Shown: positions 49,077 to 59,930 of the stretch, piece by piece | How positions within the stretch are numbered: the stretch's first letter is position 1 | Layout of the letters: each line of letters starts with the position of its first letter | NCBI GenBank assembly: GCA_902527635.1 | Contig: CABZPS010000001.1 | Span: forward strand, 1-64,000 | Reading direction: 5' to 3' | Source of the DNA: an uncultured Pelagibacteraceae bacterium | GTDB lineage: Bacteria > Pseudomonadota > Alphaproteobacteria > Pelagibacterales > Pelagibacteraceae | Length of the DNA: 64,000 nucleotides | Translations under genes and position numbers: made by a program | The notes under the pieces: generated by a model | Told to the model about the DNA's origin: nothing | The model's input: only the letters and a program-made list of their open reading frames with translations | Databases searched by the model: none

Positions 49077-51314
49077 TTAATTTAATTTTAGGTCAAATCT
49101 GTCCGAATTCATTACTTTAACCCACGCAGCAATAAAATCATTAATAAATTTATCACCCGAATCCTCACATGCATAAACTTCTGCTAATGCTCTTAATTGA
49201 GAATTTGAACCAAAAATCAAATCAACTCTCGTTGCTTTCCATTTAATTTTTTGAGTTTTTCTATCTTTTCCTATAAAAGTCTGCTCTGATTTATCTTCTT
49301 CTTTCCAAGTTGTGTTCATATCTAGTAGGTTTATGAAATAATCATTTGTAAGATAACCAGGTTTTTTTGTGAAAACACCATTCTCTGAATTATCATAATT
49401 AGTATCTAAAACTCGCATTCCACCTATTAGGGCTGTCATTTCAGGCGCTGTTAAACCCATCAATTGAGCCTTATCTACTAATTTTTCTTCTGCAGAAACA
49501 TTTGAAGTCCCTCCATTTAAGTAATTTCTAAAACCATCTGCTTGTGGTTCTAGAAGGCTAAATGAATTAACATCAGTTTGGTCTTGTCTCGCATCACCTC
49601 TCCCTGCTGAAAATGGAACTTTAACTTTATAACCAGCTTTTTTTGCGGCCATTTCGACTCCAACACCCCCTGCTAGTACAATTAAGTCAGCCATTGAAAC
49701 ACTTTTCTTATTACCGTCAAATTTACTTTTGATTTTACTCAAGGCTTTAATTACATTTGATAACTTCTTAGGATTATTAACTTTCCAATCTTTTTGAGGC
49801 TCTAACATTATCCTTGCACCATTAGCACCACCTCTTTTGTCTGATCCTCTAAAAGTTGACGCTGATGCCCAAGCGGTTGATACTAAATCTGAAATTGATA
49901 TTTTTGATTTAGAAATTTTATTTTTTAAATCTTTAATATCTTTTGATTTGAGTTTATATTTTGGTTTATCTATTGGATCTTGCCAAATTAATTGTTCTTT
50001 TGGAACTTCACTACCAAGATAACAAACTCTAGGACCCATATCTCTGTGAGTTAATTTAAACCAAGCTTTTGCGAATGCATCATGAAACTCTTTTGGATTT
50101 TGATGAAAATGTTTTGTAATGGGTCCATAACTTGGATCAACTTTCATTGAGATGTCAGTTGTTTGCATCATTGGTGGGTGTAGCACACCTTTCTTGTGTG
50201 CATCAGGAACCATTTTAATTTCTTGACCATTTTTCTTAGGCGTCCATTGATGAGCTCCAGCGGGGCTTTTTGTAAGCTCCCATTCATGTCCGTACAAACA
50301 ATCTAAATAACCCATATCCCATTTTATAGGATTTTGTGTCCAAGCACCCTCAATACCACTGCTTATTGTATCAACGCCTTTTCCAGATTTATAACCACTA
50401 TTCCATCCAGATGACTGGTCTTGAAGTTTTGAAGCCTCAGGATCAGGACCCTTGAATGACTCAGATGCTGCACCATGAGATTTGCCAAATGTATGTCCTC
50501 CAGCAACTAAAGCGGCTGTCTCATAATCATTCATTGCCATTCTTCCAAATGTCTCTCTAATATCGTGTGCTGCAAGTTTAGGATCTGGATTAGCATCAGG
50601 CCCTTGTGGGTTAACATAAATTAGACCCATATGTGAAGCACCCAATGGTTGTTCTAAATCTCTTTTTCCACTATATCTCTCAACACCTAACATTTCTTTT
50701 TCTGAACCCCAATAGATATCATCCTCTGGTTCCCAAATATCTGTTCTACCCGCTCCAAAACCAAAAGTTTTAAAACCCATTGAGTCTAGAGCAATATTTC
50801 CAACAAGTATAAATAAATCTGCCCATGAAATTTTTCTTCCGTACTTTTTTTTGATTGGCCATAAAAGTAATCTAGCTTTATCTAAATTTACGTTGTCTGG
50901 CCAAGAATTAAGTGGTGCAAATCTCTGATTACCTGTTCCTGCTCCACCTCTACCATCACCAGTTCTGTAAGTTCCTGCCGCATGCCAAGCAAGCCTAATA
51001 AACAACGGTCCATAATGACCATAATCAGCTGGCCACCACTCCTGAGAGTCTGTCATTAATTTTTTTAAATCTTTTTTAAGAGCTTTATAATTAAGTTTTT
51101 TAAATTCTTTGGCGTAACTAAATTTTTTATCCATGGGGTTGGAAAGATTTGAATGCTGACTTAAAATTTTAAGATTTAGACTGTTTGGCCAAAAATCTCT
51201 AACTGTTTGACCTCTTCCTGCAGAAAACTTAGCAGGTGTTCCTGCTCCAGTGAATGGACACTTGCTCATTTCGTTAGCTTTAAACGATTTATTTTTAAAA
51301 TTTTCAGTACTCAT
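49077..51314 (-). CDS. katG: Catalase-peroxidase
   Basis: [46 protein letters not shown], duplicated C-terminal domain. Confidence 0.98.
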   Translation of the reverse strand: MSTENFKNKSFKANEMSKCPFTGAGTPAKFSAGRGQTVRDFWPNSLNLKILSQHSNLSNPMDKKFSYAKEFKKLNYKALKKDLKKLMTDSQEWWPADYGHYGPLFIRLAWHAAGTYRTGDGRGGAGTGNQRFAPLNSWPDNVNLDKARLLLWPIKKKYGRKISWADLFILVGNIALDSMGFKTFGFGAGRTDIWEPEDDIYWGSEKEMLGVERYSGKRDLEQPLGASHMGLIYVNPQGPDANPDPKLAAHDIRETFGRMAMNDYETAALVAGGHTFGKSHGAASESFKGPDPEASKLQDQSSGWNSGYKSGKGVDTISSGIEGAWTQNPIKWDMGYLDCLYGHEWELTKSPAGAHQWTPKKNGQEIKMVPDAHKKGVLHPPMMQTTDISMKVDPSYGPITKHFHQNPKEFHDAFAKAWFKLTHRDMGPRVCYLGSEVPKEQLIWQDPIDKPKYKLKSKDIKDLKNKISKSKISISDLVSTAWASASTFRGSDKRGGANGARIMLEPQKDWKVNNPKKLSNVIKALSKIKSKFDGNKKSVSMADLIVLAGGVGVEMAAKKAGYKVKVPFSAGRGDARQDQTDVNSFSLLEPQADGFRNYLNGGTSNVSAEEKLVDKAQLMGLTAPEMTALIGGMRVLDTNYDNSENGVFTKKPGYLTNDYFINLLDMNTTWKEEDKSEQTFIGKDRKTQKIKWKATRVDLIFGSNSQLRALAEVYACEDSGDKFINDFIAAWVKVMNSDRFDLKLN

Positions 51315-51349
51315 TATATGTTCCCCTAATAATTAGATTGTTTATGTAG

Positions 51350-51366
51350 TTTATAATGATTCTAAA
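51350..51366. promoter_or_regulatory. Irr/ICE-like palindrome upstream of katG
   Basis: TTTATAATGATTCTAAA; one position off TTTAGAA-N3-TTCTAAA; 36 nt upstream of katG ATG. Confidence 0.65.
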
Positions 51367-51409
51367 TAAGTGTCAATTGGTTTAAAATGACGCTAAATTA
51401 ATCGAGAAC

Positions 51410-51808
51410 TTAATCTTCTAATTTTACTAAAACTTCGACAGATTTAATTTTTTTACCGTTAATTTTTTTTAAAATATTTATTGGTCCTACATCTGAATTT
51501 TTTAAATCAATTAATTTATCATCTTTTAAGTCGTAAAAATGATGATGATCAGTAACATTTGTGTCAAAATAGGTCTGACTTGAGTTTATTGGAATTTGTT
51601 TTAGATACCCTTTTTTTTCAAAAGCATGGACGGTATTATATATTGTTGCTAATGAAATTTTGTTATTTTTTTGCCTCTTAATTTTCTGATCTAGCTCATT
51701 AATTGTGAAATGAAATGTCTTTTCAGTATCAAATAAAACCTCACATATTTGAAGTCTTTGTTTAGTTGGTCGTAATCCAGAATTTCTTAATTTATCGATA
51801 TATTTCAC
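51410..51808 (-). CDS. irr: Fur-superfamily regulator, Irr-like
   Basis: SGLRPTKQRLQICEVLF, HFTINELDQKI, SLATIYNTVHAFEKKGYL; His-rich DHHHFYD; no CxxC zinc motif; adjacent to fabA-fabB as in other alphaproteobacteria. Confidence 0.8.
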   Translation of the reverse strand: MKYIDKLRNSGLRPTKQRLQICEVLFDTEKTFHFTINELDQKIKRQKNNKISLATIYNTVHAFEKKGYLKQIPINSSQTYFDTNVTDHHHFYDLKDDKLIDLKNSDVGPINILKKINGKKIKSVEVLVKLED

Positions 51809-51826
51809 TATTAAACCTAATTGTTA

Positions 51827-51843
51827 TTTAAAATTATTCTAAA
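51827..51843. promoter_or_regulatory. Irr/ICE-like palindrome in irr-fabA divergent region
   Basis: TTTAAAATTATTCTAAA; one position off TTTAGAA-N3-TTCTAAA; 18 nt between it and the irr ATG. Confidence 0.65.
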
Positions 51844-51902
51844 CTAAGGTTAAATTTATATTATATAATGGTAAAATCAAGTAAATAAGGATACTCAATT
51901 TT

Positions 51903-52403
51903 ATGAAAAAAAACTCATACTCGTATGATGAACTTATAAATTGTGGAGAAGGAAAATTATTTGGCCCAGGTAATGCTAAATTACCACTTCCACCAATGCT
52001 TATGTTTGATAGAATTACAGAAATTAATGATGACAAAGGAGCATTTAGAAAAGGTTTTTTAAAAGCTGAATTAGATATTAAAAAGAATCTTTGGTTTTTT
52101 GATTGTCACTTTAAAGAAGATCCTGTTATGCCTGGCTGTCTTGGTCTTGATGCTATGTGGCAGTTGGTAGGTTTTTTTTTAGGTTGGATTGGAAATCCAG
52201 GAAAAGGAAGAGCTTTAGGTGTAGGTACAGTGAAATTTACAGGAGAAGTTTTGCAAAGTATAAAATTAGTAAAATATGAAATTGATATGAAAAAAATCAT
52301 GTCTCCTGGAGGTACTACAGTAGGTCTTGCTAATGGTGTGGTTTCAGCTGATGATAAAAAAATTTATTCGGCAGACAATTTAAAAGTGGGATTATTTAAA
52401 TAA
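51903..52403 (+). CDS. fabA: 3-hydroxydecanoyl-ACP dehydratase/isomerase
   Basis: [28 protein letters not shown]. Confidence 0.95.
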   Translation: MKKNSYSYDELINCGEGKLFGPGNAKLPLPPMLMFDRITEINDDKGAFRKGFLKAELDIKKNLWFFDCHFKEDPVMPGCLGLDAMWQLVGFFLGWIGNPGKGRALGVGTVKFTGEVLQSIKLVKYEIDMKKIMSPGGTTVGLANGVVSADDKKIYSADNLKVGLFK

Positions 52404-53614
52404 TGAAAAGAGTTGTAATCACAGGTTTAGGAGTTGTTTCATGTTTAGGTAACAACCAAAATGAGGTATATCATTCTCTATTAAATTCAAACTCTGGAAT
52501 ATCTTTTAGTCCAGAGTATAAAGAACATAATCTTAAAAGTCATATTCACGGTAAGCCAAATATAAAACTTGAGGATTTTATTGATAGAAAAACAATAAGG
52601 TTTATGGGATCTGGTTCAGCATATAATTATATTGCAATGAAAGAAGCTATCGAGGACTCTGGGCTTGAAGAAAAAGAGGTAAGTAATTTTAAAACTGGTA
52701 TAGTAATGGGCTCAGGTGGTCCGTCGATTGAAAATGTAATTTTGGCTGCAGATAAGACTAGAGCTAAAACTCCAAAATTAATGGGACCTTTTATCGTTCC
52801 AAGAACAATGGCAAGCACTGCCTCAGCAACCTTGGCTGTACCTTTTAAAATAAAAGGGACTAATTATACAATGAGCTCAGCATGTGCAACTAGTGGACAT
52901 TGTATAGGAAACTCTATGGAGTTAATTCAAATGGGAAAGCAAGATATTGTCTTCGCTGGTGGAAGTGAAGAGGTTCATTGGGCCATGACTGCTATGTTTG
53001 ATGCGATGACAGCCTTATCCTCAAAATATAATGATACACCTGAGACTGCTTCAAGAGCCTATGATAAAACAAGAGATGGTTTTGTTATTGCTGGTGGTGG
53101 TGGAGTATTAGTGCTCGAAGAATATGAACATGCTAAGGCTAGAGGTGCTAAAATATATGCTGAACTTACTGGATATGGAGCAACCTCTGATGGTTATGAT
53201 ATGGTAGCTCCATCTGGGGAAGGAGCAGTAAGATGTATGAAGATGGCAATGGCAACAGCAAAAAATAAAATTGATTATATTAATACTCATGGAACATCTA
53301 CTCCTGTTGGAGATATAACGGAATTAAATGCTGTAAAAGAGACTTTTGGTGAACAAGTTCCAAAAATTAGTTCAACAAAATCTCTGTCAGGTCATCCTTT
53401 GGGGGCTGCGTCGGTGCACGAGGCAATATATTGTTTAATTATGATGAAAAACAATTTTATTGCTGGTTCAGCTAATATCAAAGAAATGGATGAGGAAGCT
53501 AAAAAATTTCCAATCGTTGCAAAATCAGAGAAAAATGTTTCTTTAAATGCTGTTATGTCAAACAGTTTTGGTTTTGGTGGGACCAATGCTGCACTTATTT
53601 TTGAAAAGGTTTAA
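52403..53614 (+). CDS. fabB: Beta-ketoacyl-ACP synthase I
   Basis: [14 protein letters not shown] active site, [22 protein letters not shown]. Confidence 0.95.
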   Translation: MKRVVITGLGVVSCLGNNQNEVYHSLLNSNSGISFSPEYKEHNLKSHIHGKPNIKLEDFIDRKTIRFMGSGSAYNYIAMKEAIEDSGLEEKEVSNFKTGIVMGSGGPSIENVILAADKTRAKTPKLMGPFIVPRTMASTASATLAVPFKIKGTNYTMSSACATSGHCIGNSMELIQMGKQDIVFAGGSEEVHWAMTAMFDAMTALSSKYNDTPETASRAYDKTRDGFVIAGGGGVLVLEEYEHAKARGAKIYAELTGYGATSDGYDMVAPSGEGAVRCMKMAMATAKNKIDYINTHGTSTPVGDITELNAVKETFGEQVPKISSTKSLSGHPLGAASVHEAIYCLIMMKNNFIAGSANIKEMDEEAKKFPIVAKSEKNVSLNAVMSNSFGFGGTNAALIFEKV

Positions 53615-53616
53615 TC

Positions 53617-54402
53617 ATGAGTTTGATGAAAGAAAAAAAAGGATTAATCATGGGAGTTGCTAATGAACGATCTATTGCTTGGGGTATCTCTCAAAAACTT
53701 TCAGAGGCTGGAGCTGAATTAGCATTTACGTATTTAGGTGATGCTCTTAAAAAAAGAGTAGTTCCTTTAGCAGGAAAATTGAATTCAAAATTAACTTTTA
53801 GCTGTGATGTAGAAAAAAAAGAAGAGGTAGTAAAGTTATTCGAAGATATTAAATCTCAATGGGGAGAAATTGATTTTGTTGTTCATGCAGTTGCATTTTC
53901 AGATAAATCAGAATTATCAGGTGAATATTTAAATACAACTAGAGAAAACTTTTTAAGAAGCATGTTGATTTCATGTTTTTCATTTACTGAAGTAGCAAAA
54001 GAAGCCTCAAAAATAATCAAGCAAGGTGGAAGTTTGCTAACTTTAACATACGAGTCTACTAAAGCTATTCCAAACTATAATGTAATGGGTGTTTGCAAAT
54101 CAGCATTAGAGGCTAGTGTTAAATATTTAGCTAGAGATTTAGGAGCTAAAGGCATGAGGGTTAATGCAATAAGTGCTGGGCCTATAAAAACCTTAGCAGC
54201 TTCTGCTATAGGAGATGCGAAATTCTTGTATAAATGGAATGAAGACCATTCGTTTCTAAAAAGAAATGTTGATATTCATGACGTTGGAAATTCAGCATTA
54301 TATCTTCTAAGCGATCTTGCAAATGGTGTTACTGGTGAAATTCACTATGTTGATGCCGGTTATAATAAAGTTGGAATGCCAGATCCAAAAAATATTTCTT
54401 AA
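53617..54402 (+). CDS. fabI: Enoyl-ACP reductase (NADH)
   Basis: GLIMGVANERSIAWGI, YESTKAIPNYNVMGVCKSALEASVKYLA. Confidence 0.95.
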   Translation: MSLMKEKKGLIMGVANERSIAWGISQKLSEAGAELAFTYLGDALKKRVVPLAGKLNSKLTFSCDVEKKEEVVKLFEDIKSQWGEIDFVVHAVAFSDKSELSGEYLNTTRENFLRSMLISCFSFTEVAKEASKIIKQGGSLLTLTYESTKAIPNYNVMGVCKSALEASVKYLARDLGAKGMRVNAISAGPIKTLAASAIGDAKFLYKWNEDHSFLKRNVDIHDVGNSALYLLSDLANGVTGEIHYVDAGYNKVGMPDPKNIS

Positions 54403-54403
54403 A

Positions 54404-54793
54404 ATGATAGCTCAAATAAGTACTTATATGGTGAGCATGGTTTTAGGAGTCATGCTTTTTTTTTCTTTTGTCGTTGCACCGGTAACTTTTACAGTATTAA
54501 ATGAAGAAAATTCTAGAAAATTTATCAGAAAAATATTTCCATATTACTATAATGTTAACTTTGTTATTAGTTTTTTAATTTTAATTTTTTTCATAATTCA
54601 AAAAACTTTTTCTTTAAATTTTTATCTAATATTGACTGTTACAATTCTATTTGCTTTATCAAATTATGTTTTGATGCCATTAATAAATAAGTATAGGGAT
54701 GAAAACCAAGATAAGAAATTTAAATATTCGCATTTTTTTTCTGTTGTAATTAACTTTATACAAATGATATTCTTAGTGATTATTTTAATCTAA
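54404..54793 (+). CDS. DUF4149/TMEM205-like membrane protein
   Basis: MIAQISTYMVSMVLGVMLFFSFVVAPVTFTVLNEENSRKFIRKIFPYYY; start moved in from 54317 to avoid overlap with fabI. Confidence 0.7.
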   Translation: MIAQISTYMVSMVLGVMLFFSFVVAPVTFTVLNEENSRKFIRKIFPYYYNVNFVISFLILIFFIIQKTFSLNFYLILTVTILFALSNYVLMPLINKYRDENQDKKFKYSHFFSVVINFIQMIFLVIILI

Positions 54794-54942
54794 AAAGAAT
54801 TGAAAATTCCTAAACCTACAACTGTAAAAATACCCAGCCAAATTAGACCTTTGACTAAAAAGAAAGTGAATCCACCTATCAGAATATATTTTCCATACCT
54901 ATTTTTTAGTAAATTTTTTTTAATCTTGGTTAGATAAAACAT
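54790..54942 (-). CDS. Small membrane protein, 50 aa (MFYLTKIKKNLLKNRYGKYILIGGFTFFLVKGLIWLGIFTVVGLGIFNSF)
   Basis: Not in ORF track. Begins 4 nt after the pnp stop on the same strand; stop shares 4 nt with the convergent DUF4149 gene. Confidence 0.62.
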   Translation of the reverse strand: MFYLTKIKKNLLKNRYGKYILIGGFTFFLVKGLIWLGIFTVVGLGIFNSF

Positions 54943-54946
54943 TTTT

Positions 54947-57019
54947 TTATTCAGCAGCTTGTTTCATAGAAAGTTTGACTTTACCTCTATCAAAACCAAT
55001 CACTTTAACTTTTACTTCGTCACCTTCTTTTACAACATCAGTCACTTTAGCTACTCTTTTATCTGCAAGTTCTGAAATATGAACCAGTCCATCTTGTTTT
55101 CCTAAGAAATTAACGAATGCACCAAACTCCATAATCTTCATAACTTTTCCAGAATAAATTTTATTTAACTCAGCTTTAGCAGTGATGTCTTTAATCATTT
55201 GCAAAGCAATTTTTCTAGACTCTTCGTCTGGAGCAGCAACTGTTACAACTCCTTCATCATTCACATCAACTTTAGCACCTGATTTTTCAACTATCTCTCT
55301 TATCGTTGCTCCACCTTTTCCGATCACAGCGGCAATGTCTTTTTTATCAACATTAATTTTTTCCATTTTTGGGGTATGTTTTCCAACGTCAGCTCTTGAA
55401 GCTGACAACGCTTTATTCATTTCTCCTAAGATATGAACCCTTCCATCTTTAGCTTGACTTAATGCCTGCTCCATAATTTCAAATGTAATACCCGTAATTT
55501 TAATATCCATTTGAAGAGAGGTAATTCCATCTTTAGTTCCAGCGACCTTAAAGTCCATATCTCCTAAATGATCTTCATCACCTAAAATATCAGATAGAAC
55601 ACTAAAATCATTACCCTCTTTGATTAAACCCATTGCTATACCCGCAACTGGTTCTTTAATCGGCACACCTGCATCCATTAATGCTAATGATGTACCACAA
55701 ACAGTAGCCATTGAAGATGAACCATTAGACTCTGTAATTTCCGAGACTACTCTAAAAGTATAGGGAAAAGCTTCTTTTGATGGTAATGAAGAATTTATCG
55801 CTCTCCACGCTAATTTACCATGTCCTATTTCTCTTCTACCAGTTCCAATTCTTCCTGTTTCTCCAACTGAAAAAGGGGGGAAGTTATAGTGAAGCATGAA
55901 TCTTTCTCTTTGTAATCCATCTAAACTTTCAATTCTTTGCTCATCATCAGATGTGCCTAAAGTAGCTGTCACAATTGCCTGTGTTTCACCTCTAGTGAAT
56001 AAAGCAGAGCCATGAGTTCTTGGTAGAATACCAACTTCACAAGATATAGGCCTTACATCAGATAATCCTCTACCATCAATTCTATTTTTATTTTTTAGAA
56101 TGTCTGTTCTAACAATTGATTTTTCTATTTTTTTAAGCACAGAATTAACATCGAGATCTGTGTAATTTTCATCCTCCTCATAAAGTTTTTTAGCTTTGTC
56201 AGTGATTTCTGAGATTTGATTTGATCTGTCTTGTTTATCTCTTGTTGCAAAAGCTTTTTTAAGATCCTCAGTAAAAGTTCCTTCTAGTTTTTTCTTAACT
56301 TCTGATAGTTCTTTCTTTTCAACAGTCCATTCTGGTTTTCTACATTCTTTTGCAAGTTCTTCGATAATTTCAATCACAGGAACAAAACCCTCATGACCAA
56401 ATTTGACTGCATTTAACATTTCATCTTCTGTTAAACCGGTCGCTTCAGACTCAACCATAAGCACTGCATCTTTAGTACCTGCTACAACTAAGTCTAATTT
56501 TGAATTTTCAAGCTCAGCTTTCGATGGATTTAAAACATATTTTCCATCAATATAACCAACTCTAGAAGCTCCAACAGGGCCCATGAATGGCATTCCAGAT
56601 ATAGCCAAAGCTGCTGATGAAGCTGTAATTGATAATATGTCCGCTTCATTTTCTTTATCGTAAGAAATTACTGTTGGTAATAATTGAACTTCATTTTTAA
56701 ATTCATCAGGAAACAATGGTCTGATTGGTCTATCGATTAATCTAGAAATTAATGTTTCACTCTCAGTTGGTCTTGCCTCTCTTTTGAAATACCCACCCGG
56801 AATTTTTCCAGCCGCATAATATTTTTCTTGATAATTTACAGATAATGGAAAATAATCAATATCAGGATTAACTTTTTTTGCTCCCACCACTGTTGCTAAA
56901 ACAACTGTTTCTCCACATGTTGCGATTATTGCACCGTCTGCTTGTCTTGCTACTTTTCCTGTTTCTAAACTTATTTTCTTTCCTGCTACTTCAATTTCCT
57001 TCTTATATACTTTAAACAT
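54947..57019 (-). CDS. pnp: Polyribonucleotide nucleotidyltransferase
   Basis: Two RNase PH domains, KH ([12 protein letters not shown]), S1 domain. Confidence 0.97.
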   Translation of the reverse strand: MFKVYKKEIEVAGKKISLETGKVARQADGAIIATCGETVVLATVVGAKKVNPDIDYFPLSVNYQEKYYAAGKIPGGYFKREARPTESETLISRLIDRPIRPLFPDEFKNEVQLLPTVISYDKENEADILSITASSAALAISGMPFMGPVGASRVGYIDGKYVLNPSKAELENSKLDLVVAGTKDAVLMVESEATGLTEDEMLNAVKFGHEGFVPVIEIIEELAKECRKPEWTVEKKELSEVKKKLEGTFTEDLKKAFATRDKQDRSNQISEITDKAKKLYEEDENYTDLDVNSVLKKIEKSIVRTDILKNKNRIDGRGLSDVRPISCEVGILPRTHGSALFTRGETQAIVTATLGTSDDEQRIESLDGLQRERFMLHYNFPPFSVGETGRIGTGRREIGHGKLAWRAINSSLPSKEAFPYTFRVVSEITESNGSSSMATVCGTSLALMDAGVPIKEPVAGIAMGLIKEGNDFSVLSDILGDEDHLGDMDFKVAGTKDGITSLQMDIKITGITFEIMEQALSQAKDGRVHILGEMNKALSASRADVGKHTPKMEKINVDKKDIAAVIGKGGATIREIVEKSGAKVDVNDEGVVTVAAPDEESRKIALQMIKDITAKAELNKIYSGKVMKIMEFGAFVNFLGKQDGLVHISELADKRVAKVTDVVKEGDEVKVKVIGFDRGKVKLSMKQAAE

Positions 57020-57076
57020 TTCATTTCCATTTCGTTTCGTTCTTTTCGTTTCATTCGGTTCTATCTATTTTGATTT

Positions 57077-57325
57077 TTACTTTCTCAATTTCAATTTCGA
57101 CAGTACATTTTTGTAAGAATCAACCTTATTTCTTTTAAGGTAATCTAACAATTTTTTTCTCTTATTAACTGCTTTAAGTAAACCAACTGAGGAATGTTTA
57201 TCTTTTTTAAACTGCTTAATATGTTTAGATAAATTCTCAATTTTTTCAGTTAATAAAGCTATTTGTATCTCAGATGATCCCGTATCCTTATCATGAATAG
57301 CTAATTCTGCTGTTTTTTTACTCAT
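57077..57325 (-). CDS. rpsO: 30S ribosomal protein S15
   Basis: DTGSSEIQIALLTEKIENLSKHIKQFKKDKHSSVGLLKAVNKRKKLLDYLK. Confidence 0.97.
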   Translation of the reverse strand: MSKKTAELAIHDKDTGSSEIQIALLTEKIENLSKHIKQFKKDKHSSVGLLKAVNKRKKLLDYLKRNKVDSYKNVLSKLKLRK

Positions 57326-57335
57326 ATTTATTTTC

Positions 57336-57704
57336 CTACTTGTTTGCTTGTTTAATTAAATTTTCAATTTTTTCTGCATATTCAAAAGACTCGTCTTTAC
57401 GAAAGAGAATCTTTGGTAAAAACTTTGCAATAATTTTTTGAGACAAAATTTTTCTTATTAAAAAAGAATATTCTGTTAATTTCTCAATCGTTTTATCCGC
57501 ATCTTTGCCACCTAATGGCAACACATATGCTTTAGCTATTTTTAAATCTTGACTCATTCTTACTTCTGTTACAGTTATGTTATTTGTTTCTAAATTAGGA
57601 ATTTTTGCTTCATTCCTTATAAAGATCATACTCAAAGACTGTTTTACCATTTCTCCAACTCTTAATTGTCTTTGAGTAAATTGTTTTCCTATTCTATCAG
57701 CCAT
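57336..57704 (-). CDS. rbfA: Ribosome-binding factor A
   Basis: RQLRVGEMVKQSLSMIF, TEVRMSQDLKIAKAYV. Confidence 0.93.
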   Translation of the reverse strand: MADRIGKQFTQRQLRVGEMVKQSLSMIFIRNEAKIPNLETNNITVTEVRMSQDLKIAKAYVLPLGGKDADKTIEKLTEYSFLIRKILSQKIIAKFLPKILFRKDESFEYAEKIENLIKQANK

Positions 57705-59920
57705 TATATTGATCTCTCCGTAGATGTAACATTAAAAGCCTCAATTGTATCATTCTTTTGGAAATCCAAGTAATCCTTAAGAGCGATACCACACTCTTGG
57801 CCAATATCTACTTGTTTTACTTGGTTTTTCTCTCTAAATAGGGTTGCTATTTTGCCTGTATATACAATTGCACCATCTCTAATAATTCTTACACTAGAGT
57901 TTGCAAGAATTTCACCTTCAGTCACCTTTGAACCTGCAACTTTGCCCGCACCAGAAACTTTAAAAATTTCAAGAATTTGGGCTGTGCCAGTAATATTTTC
58001 TTGTACATCTGGAGCAAGTAAACCTGACATACTTTTTTTAACAAAGTCTAGAACTTCATAAATTATATTATATGAAGATATCTTGATATTTTCTTCTTCA
58101 GCTAATTTTTTTGCTTCTTTACTTGGTTTTACATTAAAAGCTATTAAGACTGCTTTTGATGCTTTTGCTAGAGTTACATCGGTTTCTGTTACCATACCTA
58201 TATCCGCCAAAATAATTTTAGGTTTCACTTCATCATGCTTAATATGATTAATAGCACTTTTAATAGCCTCTGAAGATCCATGTACATCTGATTTAATAAT
58301 TAAATTTAAATCTTTAAATGTATTATTTGAAAATGCAGACTCTTGAGTAGCAAATGATAATGGATTCTTAACATCCTTACTTTCCTCTGCTCTATTTTCA
58401 CTAAGATTTTTTGCCTCTTTTTCATTATGCAAAACAATAAAATCATCTCCCGATTTCGCAGCACCATTGATTCCTAAAATTTCAACAGGTGTTGAAGGAA
58501 TAGCTTGGTCAATATTTTTACCCTTATCATTTATAATTGCTCTAATTTTCCCCCATTTAATTCCACTAACAAAAAAATCTCCTTTTTTTAAAGTTCCACT
58601 TGTTACAATAATATTAGCTACTGGACCTCTACCTGTATCAATTTTAGACTCTAAAACCACACCAGTTGCTTTCGATTCAAAATCAGTTTTTAAATCTAAA
58701 ATTTCCGCTTGTAAAGTTATTGCCTCAAGAAGTTTATCCAAGTTTAATTTGGTTTTAGCTGATATTTCAACCATCAAAGTATCTCCAGATAAGTCTTCAG
58801 CGATCAATTCGTGCTCCAATAATTGATTTTTTATTTTTTGAGGATCAGCATCAGGCAAATCACATTTATTTATTGCGACGACTATTGGAACTTTTGCAGC
58901 TTTCGCATGCTTTATTGACTCTATAGTCTGTGGTTTAACGCCATCATCTGCAGCAACAACTAAGACAACAATATCAGTCAATTTTGAACCTCTTGCACGC
59001 ATTTCTGTAAAAGCAGCGTGTCCTGGTGTATCAATAAAAGTTAAATCATTCTTGCCACTCTTAATTTGATAAGCTCCGATATGTTGTGTTATACCACCAA
59101 ATTCCCCAGATACAACATTTGCACTTCTCAACACATCTAAGACAGATGTTTTTCCATGATCAACATGACCCATTACTGTTATTATTGGTGCTCTAATTTT
59201 CAGGTTTTCAGTTCTAGAATCTTTTATCTTTTTAATAATTTCCTCAGCTTTTTCCTCACGAATTGGATTGTGTCCAAATTCCTTAACAAGATACTCTGCT
59301 GTATCTGCGGCCAAAGTTTGATTGATTGTTACAGTCACTCCCATACCGAATAAATGTTTAATTACATTGCTAGACTGCTCTGCCATTTTATTTGCTAATT
59401 CTCTCACCGTTATAGCTTCAGGTATATTTATATTTCTTTTAATTGCTTTTTTATTCTCGCTATCATCCTCTTTATTAATGTTTTTTAATTCCTTTTGCCT
59501 TGCTCTTTTAACAGATGCCAAACTTCTTTCCCTTGTTTCTATTTCGTCACTTAAAGCCCTTGAAACTGTCAATTTGACATCTCTCTTTTTTGAGCTTAAT
59601 CTAGATTTTTTATCTTTATCATCTTCACTTTTAAATTTTCTAGTAGCCCTTTGCTCTGCTAGCTTACGTTTTTCAAAATCACTTATACCTAAATTAGAAT
59701 TGTTTATTTTAAAGTTTGCCTTATGATTAACACCTTTTTTAAAAGTAGTTGATGTTGATTTATAACCACTACCCTTAAAAGTTTTACCCTTTCCCAAGAA
59801 TTTAGATGGTTGCTTATTAATTATAACTGTTTTTTTTCCCTGATTGTTAACGTTGTCAATGTTTTTAAAAGACTTTTTAGGACCACCAGAAATTGTTAGT
59901 TTTGTTTTTTTGTTCTCCAT
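57704..59920 (-). CDS. infB: Translation initiation factor IF-2
   Basis: [26 protein letters not shown], Lys-rich N-terminal region. Confidence 0.97.
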   Translation of the reverse strand: MENKKTKLTISGGPKKSFKNIDNVNNQGKKTVIINKQPSKFLGKGKTFKGSGYKSTSTTFKKGVNHKANFKINNSNLGISDFEKRKLAEQRATRKFKSEDDKDKKSRLSSKKRDVKLTVSRALSDEIETRERSLASVKRARQKELKNINKEDDSENKKAIKRNINIPEAITVRELANKMAEQSSNVIKHLFGMGVTVTINQTLAADTAEYLVKEFGHNPIREEKAEEIIKKIKDSRTENLKIRAPIITVMGHVDHGKTSVLDVLRSANVVSGEFGGITQHIGAYQIKSGKNDLTFIDTPGHAAFTEMRARGSKLTDIVVLVVAADDGVKPQTIESIKHAKAAKVPIVVAINKCDLPDADPQKIKNQLLEHELIAEDLSGDTLMVEISAKTKLNLDKLLEAITLQAEILDLKTDFESKATGVVLESKIDTGRGPVANIIVTSGTLKKGDFFVSGIKWGKIRAIINDKGKNIDQAIPSTPVEILGINGAAKSGDDFIVLHNEKEAKNLSENRAEESKDVKNPLSFATQESAFSNNTFKDLNLIIKSDVHGSSEAIKSAINHIKHDEVKPKIILADIGMVTETDVTLAKASKAVLIAFNVKPSKEAKKLAEEENIKISSYNIIYEVLDFVKKSMSGLLAPDVQENITGTAQILEIFKVSGAGKVAGSKVTEGEILANSSVRIIRDGAIVYTGKIATLFREKNQVKQVDIGQECGIALKDYLDFQKNDTIEAFNVTSTERSI

Positions 59921-59930
59921 TGCTCATCTC

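Noticed and set aside
59322-59726. 134-aa plus-strand ORF (and 58467..58826)
   Set aside because: Antisense to infB; hydrophobic composition is the expected reverse-frame translation of a Lys-rich region.
57704-59920. Possible low-complexity anomaly in the IF-2 N-terminus
   Set aside because: Lys-rich, variable N-terminal regions are normal for bacterial IF-2.
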